Shown here piece by piece: positions 21,104 to 32,271 of a stretch of DNA of 64,000 bases. Position 1 is the stretch's first letter. Each line of letters opens with the position of its first letter. Under the pieces are notes generated by a model. That model worked only from the letters and a program-made list of their open reading frames with translations. It was not told the origin of the DNA and searched no databases. Source of the stretch: Campanula takesimana (taxonomy: Eukaryota; Streptophyta; Magnoliopsida; Asterales; Campanulaceae); the NCBI GenBank assembly GCA_026119855.1, contig JAOWBW010000863.1, forward strand, positions 124,001 to 188,000, written 5' to 3'. A program made the translations under genes and the position numbers.

Positions 21104-22310
21104 ATGTCTACAAGAATGTCCACTGCAGCTGCCTCAATCGGCACGGGTTCTCGAATTGAGCCCATTCCCATCACCTCAGGAGTTCAAACTTCTACTCACA
21201 ACACAATCATTGTCACTAATCCCGCACGAACACTGGTTGAAACATCTGCTGGAGCCACCCAAGAAATCCCGATAGATATCGCCTCCAACCTGACCAACAT
21301 GATGGGCGAGTTGAGGCGATAAGTGATGCTGCAGACTGATACCACCACCATGATGATGAATAATATCAGCAGGTTGCAACTTGAGGTCTCTACAATCCTA
21401 GCTGGTCCATCTGAATCACGTCAGAATCAGTCACCAACCCTTCCCACTGTTAACCCTAGCATGGGGTCCAACATGTTCACACCCTATCAACCCAGGATGT
21501 TAAGCTTCGATAGGGATTCAGGGATGTTGACTGACCGAGTGGGGTTCATACCAATGAGCAGTGTAATAAATACTGAAAGCGTGACAGCTACAAGAGCTAA
21601 GGGAGATGGTGATGAATGTGCCAGGAGTGACATTTCCCTATCATTAAGCTTCTCCAACATGTTGCAATGAATCCCGTTTCGCTCCAGTCATTTCCAACAT
21701 GGTGATACCTAAAATTTCACTGTTCCTCACATGAAGCAATATGACGGGACTACCGATCCGCTGGAGCATATTTCCTTGTACCAAGAGAAGATGGACGTGA
21801 TTCACATACCACTACAGTTTAAAGAAACTTGTCTTTGCAGGGGCTTCGGTTCAACCTTAACGGGTGCAGCCTTGAGATGGCTCATCAACCAACCTCTAGG
21901 ATCTATTGGATCTTATGCTTAACTTATTAATATGTTTACTAATCAATTTTATTGTAATAGAGTCTTCGAAAAACTAACAAGTGACCTCTACAGGATAGTT
22001 CAGCAACCTGATGAATCACTAAAAGACTTCTTGAGCAGGTTCAACAAAGAAGCCGTTGATATCCCCCACTTGGATATGTCCACAGCAACTGAAGAATTCA
22101 GAATGCGACTCAAGAAGGATTCACCCTATTATGAGGAATTGGTAATGACTCCTTGCAGAAAATTGGAGGAAGTCAGAACAAGGGCAATCAAATTCATCAG
22201 ATTGGAAGAAGACAAGCTGATGCAGGAAAATGCCAACAAGAAAAGCACTGTTCCTGAACATTCTAGTGGCAAGATGGAGTCACCACACAACAGATCAAAT
22301 AGGGGAAAAC
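21104..22310 (+). pseudogene. Tat-type gag, interrupted
   Basis: The frame starts with an ATG in the same context as the gag at 9596. It passes an in-frame stop (21320-21322) and shifts frame several times. The central gag domain is clear: YDGTTDPLEHI, CLCRGFGSTLTGAALRWL, NQFYCNRVFEKLTSDLYRI, then MTPCRKLEEVRTRAIKFI. This is the Retrotrans_gag fold of Tat/Athila elements. The C-terminal part is separated by the solo LTR inserted after 22315 and resumes at 23773. Stops show that it is a pseudogene. Confidence 0.88.
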
Positions 22311-22315
22311 CCTAC

Positions 22316-23772
22316 TGTTAGGATTCACTGTTAGTACACCCACATGATTTGATTGACCCATTCCACGTGTCTTTTTATGGACTTTAGGTTTACATGTAAT
22401 GAAGTTTTACTTCAATTTTTAGACAAGTCCATTTCTAGATTTTTAGTAGTTAGGCTGAGTTATGATCGGTTTATTCATAGCGGTTTAGTGTCCCTCAAGC
22501 CGCCGTCTTTAAACCGCCAGCATGGTGCCTTAAGTCCTTCATCAAACCGCAGTTTGTGTCTTTGATGAAACCGCATTTCAAGTCCATTCATGAAACCGCA
22601 CATGCATCTGGTGGAACCGCCGACCAAGATATTGAAGAAGTTATTGCTGTCATTTGCTCCTTGAAGACAAACATTCGCTTTTCAACCGTAAAAGTGAATG
22701 ACTGGTGACTTGTCCTTAAACTTCAAGTCATGGTTCAGTTATTCTTGGAATGTCGGTTTGTCTCGCTTTTTGAAAAGTTACCGTTGTACTTTTCAACAAC
22801 TAAAAGGACAATGTCAGGTAGTGATCCAACAACTTCCTGCCACAAAGCAAAAGCAAAGGACGACAGTGACAGGTCAACCAATGGGATTGTGACAGCGCAT
22901 TAAACCGCCATACAATGACTCACCTCATTGTCCAACGGTCACTAATGCCTTCACTATAAATAGCCTTCATTGTTCAACATTGAAGGTTGCTGAGCTTCAA
23001 AGAGAATATCCCAAGTATTCAAGTTTGCTTTGAAGATTGAAAATTCAGATACTCATATCTTCATCATCTCCTTAGCAAACCCAAAGTTCTTCATCAAAGC
23101 TTCAAGCCCTCAAATCATCACAACTCAGCCTTGCACAGAAAGTAATCACTTGCTCACCATCACTTAGATATTTTGAGCTCTTGATTTCTTTCCACACTAC
23201 ACACCCGGAGTATATTTTTTTATAGATCCTCGAAAACACAGGTTGTTATAATAGCATTGTTAGGTTAGATTGTTTATTTAGAGTTTGGATTCGTTTGTAA
23301 TCTTGTAAAAACTCCTCTAAATCAATACAAGTCTAGTAGCTATTAGAAAATCCTAGGCTAACCACTTAGGTAGAGGACGTAGTTCTTTCAAGAACGAACC
23401 TCTTCAAATTGTGTGTCCTTGATCTTTATTTTCTGTTTTGTCATTTACATTTATGTTTATGAGCTTTATTTACTTTCATGTGAAATGACTTGATAAATGA
23501 TTTGCATACTTTTGTGATACTTCAGTTGTGCCTTGTCAGTTGCATCATTCCTTTTCAACCTCTTAAACCGCCCCAACTCTTTATAATTCAGTTTGGCCAA
23601 AACCGCAAAACTCCGTTGTGCATTTTATCTGAGCGGTTCTAGTTCTTTAAACCGCAATAGACCAAACTGATAAGTACTTGGTTGATTTTCAAGGGTATTT
23701 CGAAAAAGATTTCAAACCGCTATTCACCCCCCTCTAGCGGTTCTATACCCTTGTTTCCCTTTGGGACCAACA
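22316..23772 (+). mobile_element. Solo LTR, Sirevirus-like copia family, with TSD CCTAC
   Basis: The LTR begins TGTTAGGATT and ends GGGACCAACA. It is flanked by the perfect 5-bp duplication CCTAC (22311-22315 and 23773-23777) inside the Tat gag gene, so it is a solo LTR formed by recombination. TATAAATA lies near 22955. The word AAACCGC or its complement recurs many times (for example 22511, 22544, 22568, 22593) and again in the last 200 bp. The 3' end matches the LTRs ending at 25572 and 36477. Confidence 0.93.
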
Positions 23773-23777
23773 CCTAC

Positions 23778-24775
23778 TCTAAACCTGATCACTCTAGAAT
23801 TAATATTGTTGATGATAATGATGATGAGGATGAAACATTATACCCAAAAATAGATGACTACTGTTTTTCTGTTGACATTGCAGGATTACTACATGCTATG
23901 GACAACTTAGGAGAGAAAGCAAGATGGCCAAAGAAGAATGACAAGCCGTCTGCTTGGACATTCCACCGAAAACTGCATTGCCTTAAGAAAGGAGACCAGT
24001 CACCTACTCTCTAAAGGACTTCTTAAAGATTTACTTGGTAGAAGGCGCGGGCAGACTGACAACCAGGAGCAACAAGCAGAGAATCCAACGCCTCCTCCAG
24101 CTCCAACTAAAGTGGTAAACATGATTTGTGGAGGGTCTAACATTTGTTGTACATCTTACTCCGCTGCGAATCGTCATGCTGCAGATTCAAAAGAGGACAG
24201 GTTGAGCTAACCAGCAAAGCCTTCCAAGAAAGACAGCAACCAGGAGATAACATTCGATGAAGATGACAAAGGAGACATACAAGACCCTCACCATGATGCC
24301 TTGGTGGTAACATTACAAGTTGCTAATTTCTTGGTGAGACGAATCCTCATCGACAACGGGAGCTCTGTCAACTTAGTAACAATAGATGCCCTGGAGGAAA
24401 TGGAAATCCCACTTAATAATGGTACAAAAAACTCTTCTGTTCTAGTTGGATTTAGTGGAGAAACCAAACAGACCTATGGGGAAATCAAGTTGCGGGTGTA
24501 TATTGAAGGGTAAACTCAATGGAATGGTTTTGCGTGATAGATTGCAAGTCGTCTTACAACATCATCCTGGGGAGACCCTGGATTCACAATATGAAGGCGA
24601 TACCATCAACTTATCATCAGTGCATCAAGTAGCCAACACCCTGGGGAGTAGTCAAGGTGAAGGGAAATCAACAGACTACAAAGGAGTGTTACAAGGTATC
24701 TATGAAGGCGACGACCATGCTCCAATCAACGAGGTACAACACATGGATTCTCAACGTCTATATTTCTCAAGCTCA
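23778..24775 (+). pseudogene. Tat gag C-terminus and aspartic protease
   Basis: Downstream of the solo LTR, degraded gag C-terminal sequence (HRKLHCLKK, a decayed zinc-knuckle region) is followed by the retroviral-type protease. RRILIDNGSSVNLV at about 24342 carries the catalytic D-N-G-S. After a frameshift, NIILGRPWIHNMKAI appears in another frame at about 24562. The pol genes that should follow are absent because the element ends at the LTR junction near 24775. Confidence 0.85.
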
Positions 24776-25572
24776 CTATAAATACCTTATAACTTCAAAC
24801 CTTTGAAGTGCCTAGAATTCACGCTTTGAGAGAGAAGTTTGAAGATTTGAAGATTGTTCTTAAATTTCCCAGATTTCCAAGATCACCTTCATATATTGAT
24901 CACTAGCCCAGATCCTAAAAGCCTTGTACCACTTTAGTTTTCTTGTGCTCTCAATCTCATAGATCTAAAGAGCCTTGAAAATAAGAACACACACTCACCT
25001 CTTCAAGTTTGATCACTTAGATCTTTCTTGAAGAGATACACTGGTTTTAGTCTATGATTTGTTCTTTCATAGATAATAGATCTTGAGTTGATCATACTCA
25101 CAAGTTGTAATCTGTAATCAAACTCATAATATAAGATCTCCATTAGAAATCCAAGACTAACCATCTTGGTAGAGGACGTGGATATTTTCGATCGAACCTC
25201 TCCAAATAGCGCTCCTTTACTATTTGAAATTTACTTTCAAGTTTTCAATTTCATCTTACCATTTGCTTGTTTGTCATTTGCAGATTTTGAATATTGTTGT
25301 GTTTGTGAGTTATTGCCTCAATTCCTTTTCACACACTCTTTAAGCCAAATTACTTAGTGTGTGTGCGCGCTCCTTTTCATTGTTTGCACTCCTTTTATTT
25401 AACTAAATTCCGCTGTGCATTTCACTCTATCTTTGGAGCGCCTTTCATAACGCTTAAAGGATTTAGTGCGCATTTGCAATTGTATTTTCAAGGGTTAGAA
25501 AAGAATTTCAAAACAGCTATTCACCCCCCCTCTAGCTATTTTTCATACTCTTGCTTCCCTTGGGGACCAACA
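24776..25572 (+). repeat. 5'-truncated Sirevirus-like LTR
   Basis: The sequence from CACTATAAATACC (TATA box at about 24777) to GGGACCAACA at 25572 parallels the reversed LTR at 36477-37300 throughout, including GAAGATTTGAAGATTGT and GCTATTCACCCCCC. It lacks the U3 part upstream of the TATA box. The GCGC word occurs repeatedly between 25365 and 25475. Confidence 0.85.
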
Positions 25573-25881
25573 ACCTTCTCCATCCGTGAACATTCGCCGG
25601 CTTCGCCAGATAATTCCGTCGGAGACTGAGAAGGCCCTCTCCAGAAAACCTCATCTCCACGGTAAATTGACATGCAACTTTGTCGATTTCACTGCTACTA
25701 ATGCAAGAACAGTTTATTTGTTTTTTTTTTCCTTCTATTTGGGAATTAATTTAGGGTTTGGGATCTATGTTTGACATTCCTTATGGGACGGAAAAAGTTA
25801 TTTTGTGTATACAACCCAAATTGCATATGAGTTATGCTTTAAAGGAAAATGTTTAAATATATGCTTAAGTAAGGGAAAATT
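25573..25881 (+). other. Possible host exon remnant, unassigned
   Basis: After the LTR end, a GC-richer stretch (25573-25660) ends in CCACGGTAAATTG, which resembles an exon with a splice donor. I recognise no protein. The rest is AT-rich intron-like sequence. Confidence 0.3.
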
Positions 25882-25883
25882 TA

Positions 25884-26051
25884 CTCCCTCCGTCCAAAAT
25901 GATCTTCGCGTTTGACTATTCAAACTTTTTAAGGATATGAACATTTGCTTCACAAGCCATGCTTTGTTTAAGCCTAAAATGTAGAAATGTGAAGAACTTT
26001 TTAGGATAATGAAAAAAGGAAAATGAGAAGATCATTTTAGGACAGAGGGAG
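25884..26051. mobile_element. Stowaway MITE, complete
   Basis: CTCCCTCCGTCCAAAATGAT at the left is mirrored by ATCATTTTAGGACAGAGGGAG at the right (the arm is about 21-25 bp). TA flanks both sides (25882-25883 and 26052-26053). Length, terminal motif and TA duplication are those of the Tc1/mariner-related Stowaway family. Confidence 0.93.
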
Positions 26052-26299
26052 TATATTTTAATTGGATATTTATTTTGCAACACATATACTTTGAGTCATT
26101 TAGTTTATTTCTTCTTTAAAACTTTGAACATGCACTAAAACTGATTACCACTAATTAAGCATACTTCGCTGCAGATTGTGGGTGGTTGGATGGCTACTTA
26201 CAATCTCAAAGTTTGGTTTTCAGGGCAATAACATCATGGGGGTTCGTTGAAGGGGCATAATGTACTTGGCCACCGTTAGGATAGTGGCTCCATTGACTC

Positions 26300-26592
26300 G
26301 ACCCGTTGGGTTGAATTTTGTTTCAACGCATAACAACTTCAAAATACTTGACGTTTTAGGAGTTGAATTTTGTTTCAAAATACTTGACGTTTTGCTATTT
26401 TCAAGACATCTTTGCTCTTGTATACCAATTGTACCCTCAGTCATTAATTGCAAGCTGTCGCTTGTTTAGCATTTAATTACCTAGATAATTAGATACTTTT
26501 AAAGGGTACATATGTTTTTTTTATATGTATTAATTGCATTTTTAATATGTATGAAGAAGTCTAAAATGACATGTATTTTGAAACATAGGGAG
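26300..26592. mobile_element. Decayed Stowaway-like MITE
   Basis: The interior (TTTCAAAATACTTGACGTTTTG, TATACCAATTGTACCCTCA in part, TAATTACCTAGATAATTAG) matches the MITE at 28765-29325 with its inner insertion removed. The right end ATGTATTTTGAAACATAGGG is preserved. The left end is lost and replaced by a local duplication of GTTGAATTTTGTTTCAA. Confidence 0.75.
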
Positions 26593-26991
26593 TAGTAAAC
26601 AATTGAAAATGGGCTGAATAATAGACAAGTTTATACAAAAGGTAAATTTGTTCATTCACTGTCCATACAATGCAAGTCAGTTAACTATTGACTTTTGTAA
26701 TATCGCAAGCATTATTATAATTATAAAGATAAATTTGTTCAAAACGCTATTTATCATCTGCCATTAAAAAGTTATGATAAAGTAAAAAAAAAAATAACGT
26801 GCAAAAAACAAAAGCAGAAACATCCCTGAGAACAGTAAACTCACATAAAATAATATTTCTAGTACTAGTAATAATTAACAGATCCTTAGATCAAGGGGTA
26901 TATAAAAGATTGAACTAATCATGAGGGAGTTTCATGCAAAGGCAGCCTTGGCAAACAACTTTACAGGCTTACCTGTACTCCGTAACCAAAT
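26593..26991. other. No gene seen
   Basis: This is AT-rich DNA up to the short solo LTR. I see no credible ORF, RNA gene or element ends. Confidence 0.6.
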
Positions 26992-27197
26992 TGTAACGAC
27001 CCGAGCCCGCAGACCCGACCCGCCACATAGGTACCATACACTAGCCCACCAAGCATCTCCTCAATTGGGTCAACCACAGCCCATCACATGCCTCCAAAAG
27101 TCCAATGGATGATTTGATGCTTAGTAGGAGTGTATGGGCCTTCTATATAGCACACTCAATTCCCACATATTTCCGATGTGGGATGGGGGATATCACA
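26992..27197 (+). mobile_element. Short solo LTR (206 bp), TRIM-like
   Basis: It starts TGTAACGACCCGAGCC and ends GGGGGATATCACA, with the exact 5-bp duplication CAAAT on both sides (26987-26991 and 27198-27202). TCTATATAGC at about 27142 is a possible TATA box, and CACATATTTCCGATGTGGGA forms a small inverted repeat near the end. The size fits a terminal-repeat retrotransposon in miniature, though no internal region is present. Confidence 0.85.
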
Positions 27198-27397
27198 CAA
27201 ATAGTGGCGAAGCCAGAAATTTTGAAGATAAGTCACAATTGTTTGGGAGGAAAAAAACTATACTTGAAACAAAAAAATGGAATAAAATTGGCAGCGGGCG
27301 AAAATGACTGCAGCCGTGTTTGAACAGGTGATGATCGATGGTTGAAAGCATCAAGACCTACACCCGTCAATATACAGCAGGCGGACACAGATCAACA

Positions 27398-27595
27398 GGG
27401 GCGAATCTAGTTAGTGGGTGCACAAATTAGATTGTATAAAGTTTTAAAATGTAAATTATGGGAAAGGGAAAAAAAAAAGAGCCTATTTGGAGACTTGAAC
27501 ACACGGCCTTTACTATTAAACTAAACATACTTACTATTTCAGTGGGTGCACTTGCAACCATACAATTGGTTGTATATCCGCCCTTGCCTGCCGGC
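27398..27595. mobile_element. Possible hAT-like MITE or tRNA-like element
   Basis: CAGGGGCGAATCT at the left roughly mirrors ATATCCGCCCTTGCCTG at the right. AGTGGGTGCAC occurs in the same orientation at both ends. On the minus strand TTTAATAGTAAAGGCC followed by GTGTTCAAGTCTCC resembles pol III A and B boxes. No target duplication was found, so the family is uncertain. Confidence 0.4.
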
Positions 27596-27739
27596 CAGAC
27601 ATAGACAACCTCATTCATGATACACCCAGGTAGTGACATTGTTATTTTAGCTACTAGGGACTCCTGGCCTGAGAGAGGGACGTTGAGTTTACTGATACAG
27701 GTATAAATGATTCATTCTACTAAGACAGATCAAATTTGA

Positions 27740-27961
27740 TTGTCGAGTTGTCGTTATATCAAACATAGAGGCCCCAACACGAGCATCGCATCATTACCGA
27801 TGCATCAAGTGTCGGATGTGGTGGAGGATAAAGAGGATGATGATTTCGACGGGATTCTGGATGGAGTGATTAAGATCTGGTGGGTGAAGTCCATGTCTAT
27901 CTATGAGCAACACATGTTCGTGCTTCAACCAAATAGTTGGGAGTATGTTGAAATGACTTGA
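27740..27961 (+). pseudogene. Unrecognised small ORF upstream of a Helitron end
   Basis: A 73-residue frame has an acidic middle (DVVEDKEDDDFDGILDGV) and a tryptophan-containing end. I do not recognise it. It lies about 600 bp before the Helitron terminus at 28586, so it may be a captured host gene fragment. Codon use gives no strong support either way. Confidence 0.3.
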
Positions 27962-28170
27962 AGTAGTTTATTGTAATTGAATGTGTATTGACTCTCAAGT
28001 TGATGCTTGAGTTTTGGGAAAATTTAACAAGATACAAAGAATAGAGAGAACGACTCTCAAAATTATTTTGTTCAGCTATTATAAAAAAATGAGTGAATAA
28101 TAAAGCCTGGATGGAGCATGAACAATGAGATGATTATGAGAATATGAGCTTCTATGCAATTGAGATCAAG

Positions 28171-28354
28171 GTTTTAAAAAGCGCTAGGCGGTCGCTAGGC
28201 GCCGCAGCTGGGCCTAGCGCCTAGGCGAGGCCTAGACGGGATCTAGGCAGAGCCGAGAATTCAGACATAGTTATAATATTCTAGGCGGAATCAAGACGTT
28301 TTATGAACGCCTAACGCCTAGGCGGGGCCTAGGCGAGCGACTTTTAGAACACTG
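28171..28354. mobile_element. MITE-like repeat packed with CTAGGCG words
   Basis: GTTTTAAAAAGCGC at the left mirrors GCGACTTTTAGAAC at the right. Between them CTAGGCG or CGCCTAG occurs about ten times in both orientations, mostly near the two ends (28185-28250 and 28310-28335), so the transcript or single strand would fold strongly. It lies inside the Helitron ending at 28586. Confidence 0.65.
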
Positions 28355-28556
28355 ATTGAGATATATCTTGACAAGAGTGTGGAGATAAAAGAAGCTCTAG
28401 GAATTGATGAAGGATTGCTTGGGTCAAGGAATAGTTAAGTTTGTTTGTACATTCTTAAATAAATGTCCAGCGAATATCGATTTTCTTTTCCACTTGACTT
28501 TTAGACTTTGACTATGCTTTAATCTCAACCATACTTTGACATAGTGTGTACAATCA

Positions 28557-28586
28557 CCGTGCCTTTAGCACGGGTTGAAGTACTAG
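28557..28586 (+). mobile_element. Helitron 3' end
   Basis: A 6-bp stem (CCGTGC and GCACGG, 28557-28573) with a 5-base loop is followed 9 bases later by CTAG (28583-28586) and then T. This matches the terminus at 14029. The 5' end of this Helitron was not found. It may extend left past 27203. Confidence 0.82.
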
Positions 28587-28764
28587 TTAAATAATAAATG
28601 ATAACTATAGAAAGTTCTTTTCATTTAAAGTAAGGTGTATTTAAGGGTAATTGTGTCAAGATGTTGATTAATTAGTCGAAACTTTAATGAATGTAGTGAT
28701 TAGCATATGTTGTAGTGGCAATAGCCCTTCCCTTTTTTTATACGGGACACTGTTTTTTTTATTA

Positions 28765-29325
28765 CTCCCTCCGTCTCAAACTAGATGTCGTTTTGGGAGT
28801 TAATTTTTGTCTCAAAATACTTGTCGTTTCACTATTTTCAAAGCTTTTTTATTGCTCTATACCAATTATACCCTTAATAATGATAGTGAACTATCTCTTA
28901 CTCCCTCCGTTCCTATTTATAAGTCGTTTTAGACTCTCAATTTTGTCATTTTTAATTGTCGTTTTAGCTTTTATTTGGTCTTTTAGACCAAAATGCCCAT
29001 CTTTAATGTCAAATCTAAAGAAGAGTTATTGCTTTCTTGGTTTGTGTAAAGTAGTTGAAGAGAGAAAGGATTCTTTATTTGCATTAAATTAATTAAGAGA
29101 TAGAAAGGGGAATTTGGGAAGTTCAAAGAAAAGTTATTGCTTCCTTGGTTTGTGTAATTTTTGCTAAAACGACTTATAATAAGAACAGAGGTAGTACGTA
29201 ACAATTTAATTACCCAGGTAGTTGAATTAAATTAGGGGTATTTGAGACTTTTTCATATGCATTAATGACATTTCTTAATATGTGTGAAACACTCAAAAAC
29301 GACATCTATTTTGAGAGGGAGGGAG
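28765..29325. mobile_element. Stowaway MITE containing a second MITE
   Basis: CTCCCTCCGTCTCAAACTAG at the left is mirrored by TTTTGAGAGGGAGGGAG at the right, with TA on both sides (28763-28764 and 29326-29327). Removing 28901-29194 restores a sequence that lines up with the decayed copy at 26300-26592. Confidence 0.92.
28901..29194. mobile_element. Inner Stowaway MITE
   Basis: CTCCCTCCGTTCCTATTTAT and its mirror ATAATAAGAACAGAGGTAG form the ends, with TA duplications at 28899-28900 and 29195-29196. Another direct repeat (AGTTATTGCTTTCTTGGTTT and AGTTATTGCTTCCTTGGTTT) lies inside. Confidence 0.9.
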
Positions 29326-29777
29326 TACTATTTCTAACATGGGTTAATTGCAATTTAGACCTTGAAGTACCATACCACCCTTCCAAGCGAACCCTGATAT
29401 GTTATTTTTGTCAAATCGGGTCTTCATGTTTTAAAAATTCGCCAAATAAGGCCTTTTTGATGGATTTCGTTAGAAAGTCAGTTATGTAGCATGTGCCATG
29501 CACGTGACTAACGGAATTGGGTGACTTTGAATTGATATTAGCTATTAAGGGGCCTAATGAAAATTCTAAATTCAAAAGGGCTGAAATAAAAACAATTATC
29601 AAACTTTTAAAATAAATATTATTAAATAAATATTTCATTGGATATAAATAAGTAATTACTTCATTAATTATTATATTAATATTTTAAAATAATTTTTATT
29701 TCCAAATTTTATGTGAGGAATATAATAATTAAAAAACATTATAATGATTTAAAAATGAAACAAAAAAATATAGGGAT

Positions 29778-32266
29778 TGACACGCCCCCAGGTCCCGGGA
29801 TCCCCTAATAAAACCTCGAACCTGGATGGGAGTGCCTAACGAGGAACAAGAAACTTAATGACATTTGTTTAACAAACTGACATGATATATATACTCTAGA
29901 GTAAGGAGCTATACTAGCTCACAACACGAGTTCTAGACAAGAAAATTAAAACCAAACTTAAATACATACACAGCGGAAATATGCCTAGCACATAAGCTGG
30001 CATCAAGAGTACTATACAAGATGTCTAGTGACAACAAGAACTGAACAAGACTGTCTACCCCAAAATAAGGAGTTACAAACCCATAATACATCGTCCTCAC
30101 CAAATGTAAAAGGACACAAGCCCCAAAATAATCACGACCTGCGTAGTAAGCTCCCAGCTATGTCGAGCCTCACTGCGCACTATCCTTCCTTTGATCTAAG
30201 GAAAACAATTAAACAAGGAACGGGGTGAGATAAATCTCAGTAAGCTATTAGATGCAACTACATGACATGTTATCATGCAATTCAAGTAGATACTCATGTA
30301 ATCATATATCAAGTATCATCAAGTAACAAGTATATGAGAGGCTAAGCCACTCATCAAGTAGCACATAAGGCTAAACAAGCAAGTTATAAGGATATTGTTT
30401 CCTTCCTTATTCCTCCCAAGAATACCATTGTTGTCGTAGCTTGTATTACTTTGACAACCACGATCAATAACAGGAAACTGATTATTCAGTATGTATCAGA
30501 AGACCCGGTAACCAGTGTCATTCCCAGTATCAAGACTCACGAGGTGTTCAAGACAGGAGTTTAGCATTCACTTAAGTCAGAATTATTGCTCCAACTAAGG
30601 AAGCTATGCCATTACTATGGCCGGTAGTAAGGGGTCAGGCGGAAATACATAGGGACCCGATTGTCACTTAAGCCCCAGCTCTCGCGACAAGCGTGAACCT
30701 ATATATTTTCGAACAAGCAAGGAGAACCAGCTGGACTCACACAAGAATGTACAAGTAGATATTTACTTGAACTACGGGAGATGAACTAATCCAAAAGTAG
30801 TGGACTAGCTCAACAGGGAACATGCTTCAAGTAATCAAGAAGTCACCTTGTATCAAGCAAATGTATGCAATGTTTGCACATACACAACAAGAACATGTCT
30901 CATACAAGTAAGTGCTTGCTTATAGCACTTTCTAGTTCACTACCATACATATGTATTGGTGTCAAGTCAAGTCAAGTACAAGATTTTATTATCTTATATT
31001 CAAGTCTTAATCCAATTCTTGGGATGTTCAAGTCACGTACAAGATTTTAATGTCTTATACTTCAAATTATATCCCAATCTTTGGACATTCAAACAAGTAT
31101 AAGAGTTATACATTTACTCTTACAAAATCCCAATCCTATTCTTAGGATGTTCAAGTCTAAGACCTTGTTCTAATGCCCTTAAGGTGCACAATCATTGGAT
31201 TCACAACAAGTATAACACATTAGTGCTTGTTCATAGCACTTTCCGGACATAAAGAAGAGATACTACTCTTATACTTATGTTCTCACTTGAGTTCTATAAG
31301 TATTAATGTTCAAGACTAAGTTCTAATGCCCTCAAAAGGTACAATTATACTTGATAGGACATCTTATACTAAGGCTATATGCCTTAGGAGGGATAAGCTT
31401 TCAATCTCATTTGGATTTAAAACACTTTATTTGGAACAGGGGACCGGGCGGGCGCTCGAGGTAGACCAGGCGGGCGCTCATTGAAAATTTCTGAAACCCA
31501 TAACTTTCTGGCCAAAAGGGCGGGCGCCTAGTCCAAATTTCAGCAAAACCCCAATTCTTTCTCAGGCTTAGAATTGTCCGTCCCAAGCGTAGGAGTAACT
31601 TTTTACCAACATTATAACATACCCAGAATGCATTAACAAGTTCAAAACTAACTCTTTCATTTTCTTTCATTATTTCCCACAGAGGATTATTACTCCCTTT
31701 GTCCCAAATTTACAAGTACCACAAAAATCATTCCAAACACGAAATTAACATTCACAATTATCGAGAATAACATTTATGCATGTTATTACAAGCAAGGGGG
31801 AGCTAATAACTTACCTAGTCAAAATTCAAGTTGACCCAAACTTATTTCTGTTCGGCCTGGAACGCTCTATTCAACGCTACGAATATTAATCCGGGATCAG
31901 AATCAAGAATGGAGGGATAATTAAACTCGAGGAGTCGAGAATAGGGAAAACTTTTAACCCTAGCTTTAGAACAGAAGGAGTGCACGTAAGAAATTTGGGG
32001 AAGAATGCCTTTCTCAGGCAAACACTAGTTGATATACTTCAACTATCCAAGAATGACACTTAGACCCCTCTAATTTCACTTTTAACAAAAAGGCCCCTAA
32101 AGTCAAATTTTCACAAATGACCCAAAATTCAAAACTAGACATTTAACCACCTTAATATTCTAAAGCAGTTAAGAAATTAACTCATGTAAAACTAACACAT
32201 AATATGCCAGTTCAAGAATTTAACAAATAAGTCACATATTTAACGAGATTAAGGATGGGCGTTACA
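29778..32266 (-). mobile_element. Tekay-like gypsy solo LTR (2489 bp) with TSD GGGAT
   Basis: On the minus strand it starts TGTAACGCCCATCC at 32266 and ends GGGGCGTGTCA at 29778. GGGAT flanks both sides (29773-29777 and 32267-32271). It shares with the LTR at 4406 the start and the conserved GAGATTTATCTCACC region (about 30223-30240). A GC-rich word array lies at 31448-31532. It inserted into the Mutator-like element and was later reduced to one LTR. Confidence 0.93.
31448..31532 (-). repeat. Three GCGGGCGC words: 22-bp pair plus a third at 72 bp
   Basis: GCGGGCGCTC starts at 31448 and 31470 (22 bp apart), and GCGGGCGCCTAGT starts at 31520 (72 bp from the first). This is the geometry of the copia array at 8623-8728 minus one word. 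Coordinates refer to the plus-strand reading. Confidence 0.93.
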
Positions 32267-32271
32267 GGGAT

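Larger units (their letters stand above)
20322..24775 (+). mobile_element. Broken Tat-type gypsy element: LTR, gag and protease
   Basis: The start TGTAGACACCCCG at 20322 is shared with the Tat LTR at 46684 (minus strand). A TATA box (TATATAAA, 20697-20704) and a GC-rich array at 20512-20580 lie in the LTR region, then gag (21104 on) and protease (to 24775). The LTR end is not clear, and the expected lysine-tRNA primer site is absent. A solo LTR splits the element at 22316-23772. At about 24775 it is cut off by a Sirevirus-like LTR. Confidence 0.75.

Noticed and set aside
27740..27961. Host gene of known function
   Set aside because: The 73-residue acidic ORF has no motif I recognise, so I leave it as an unassigned fragment.
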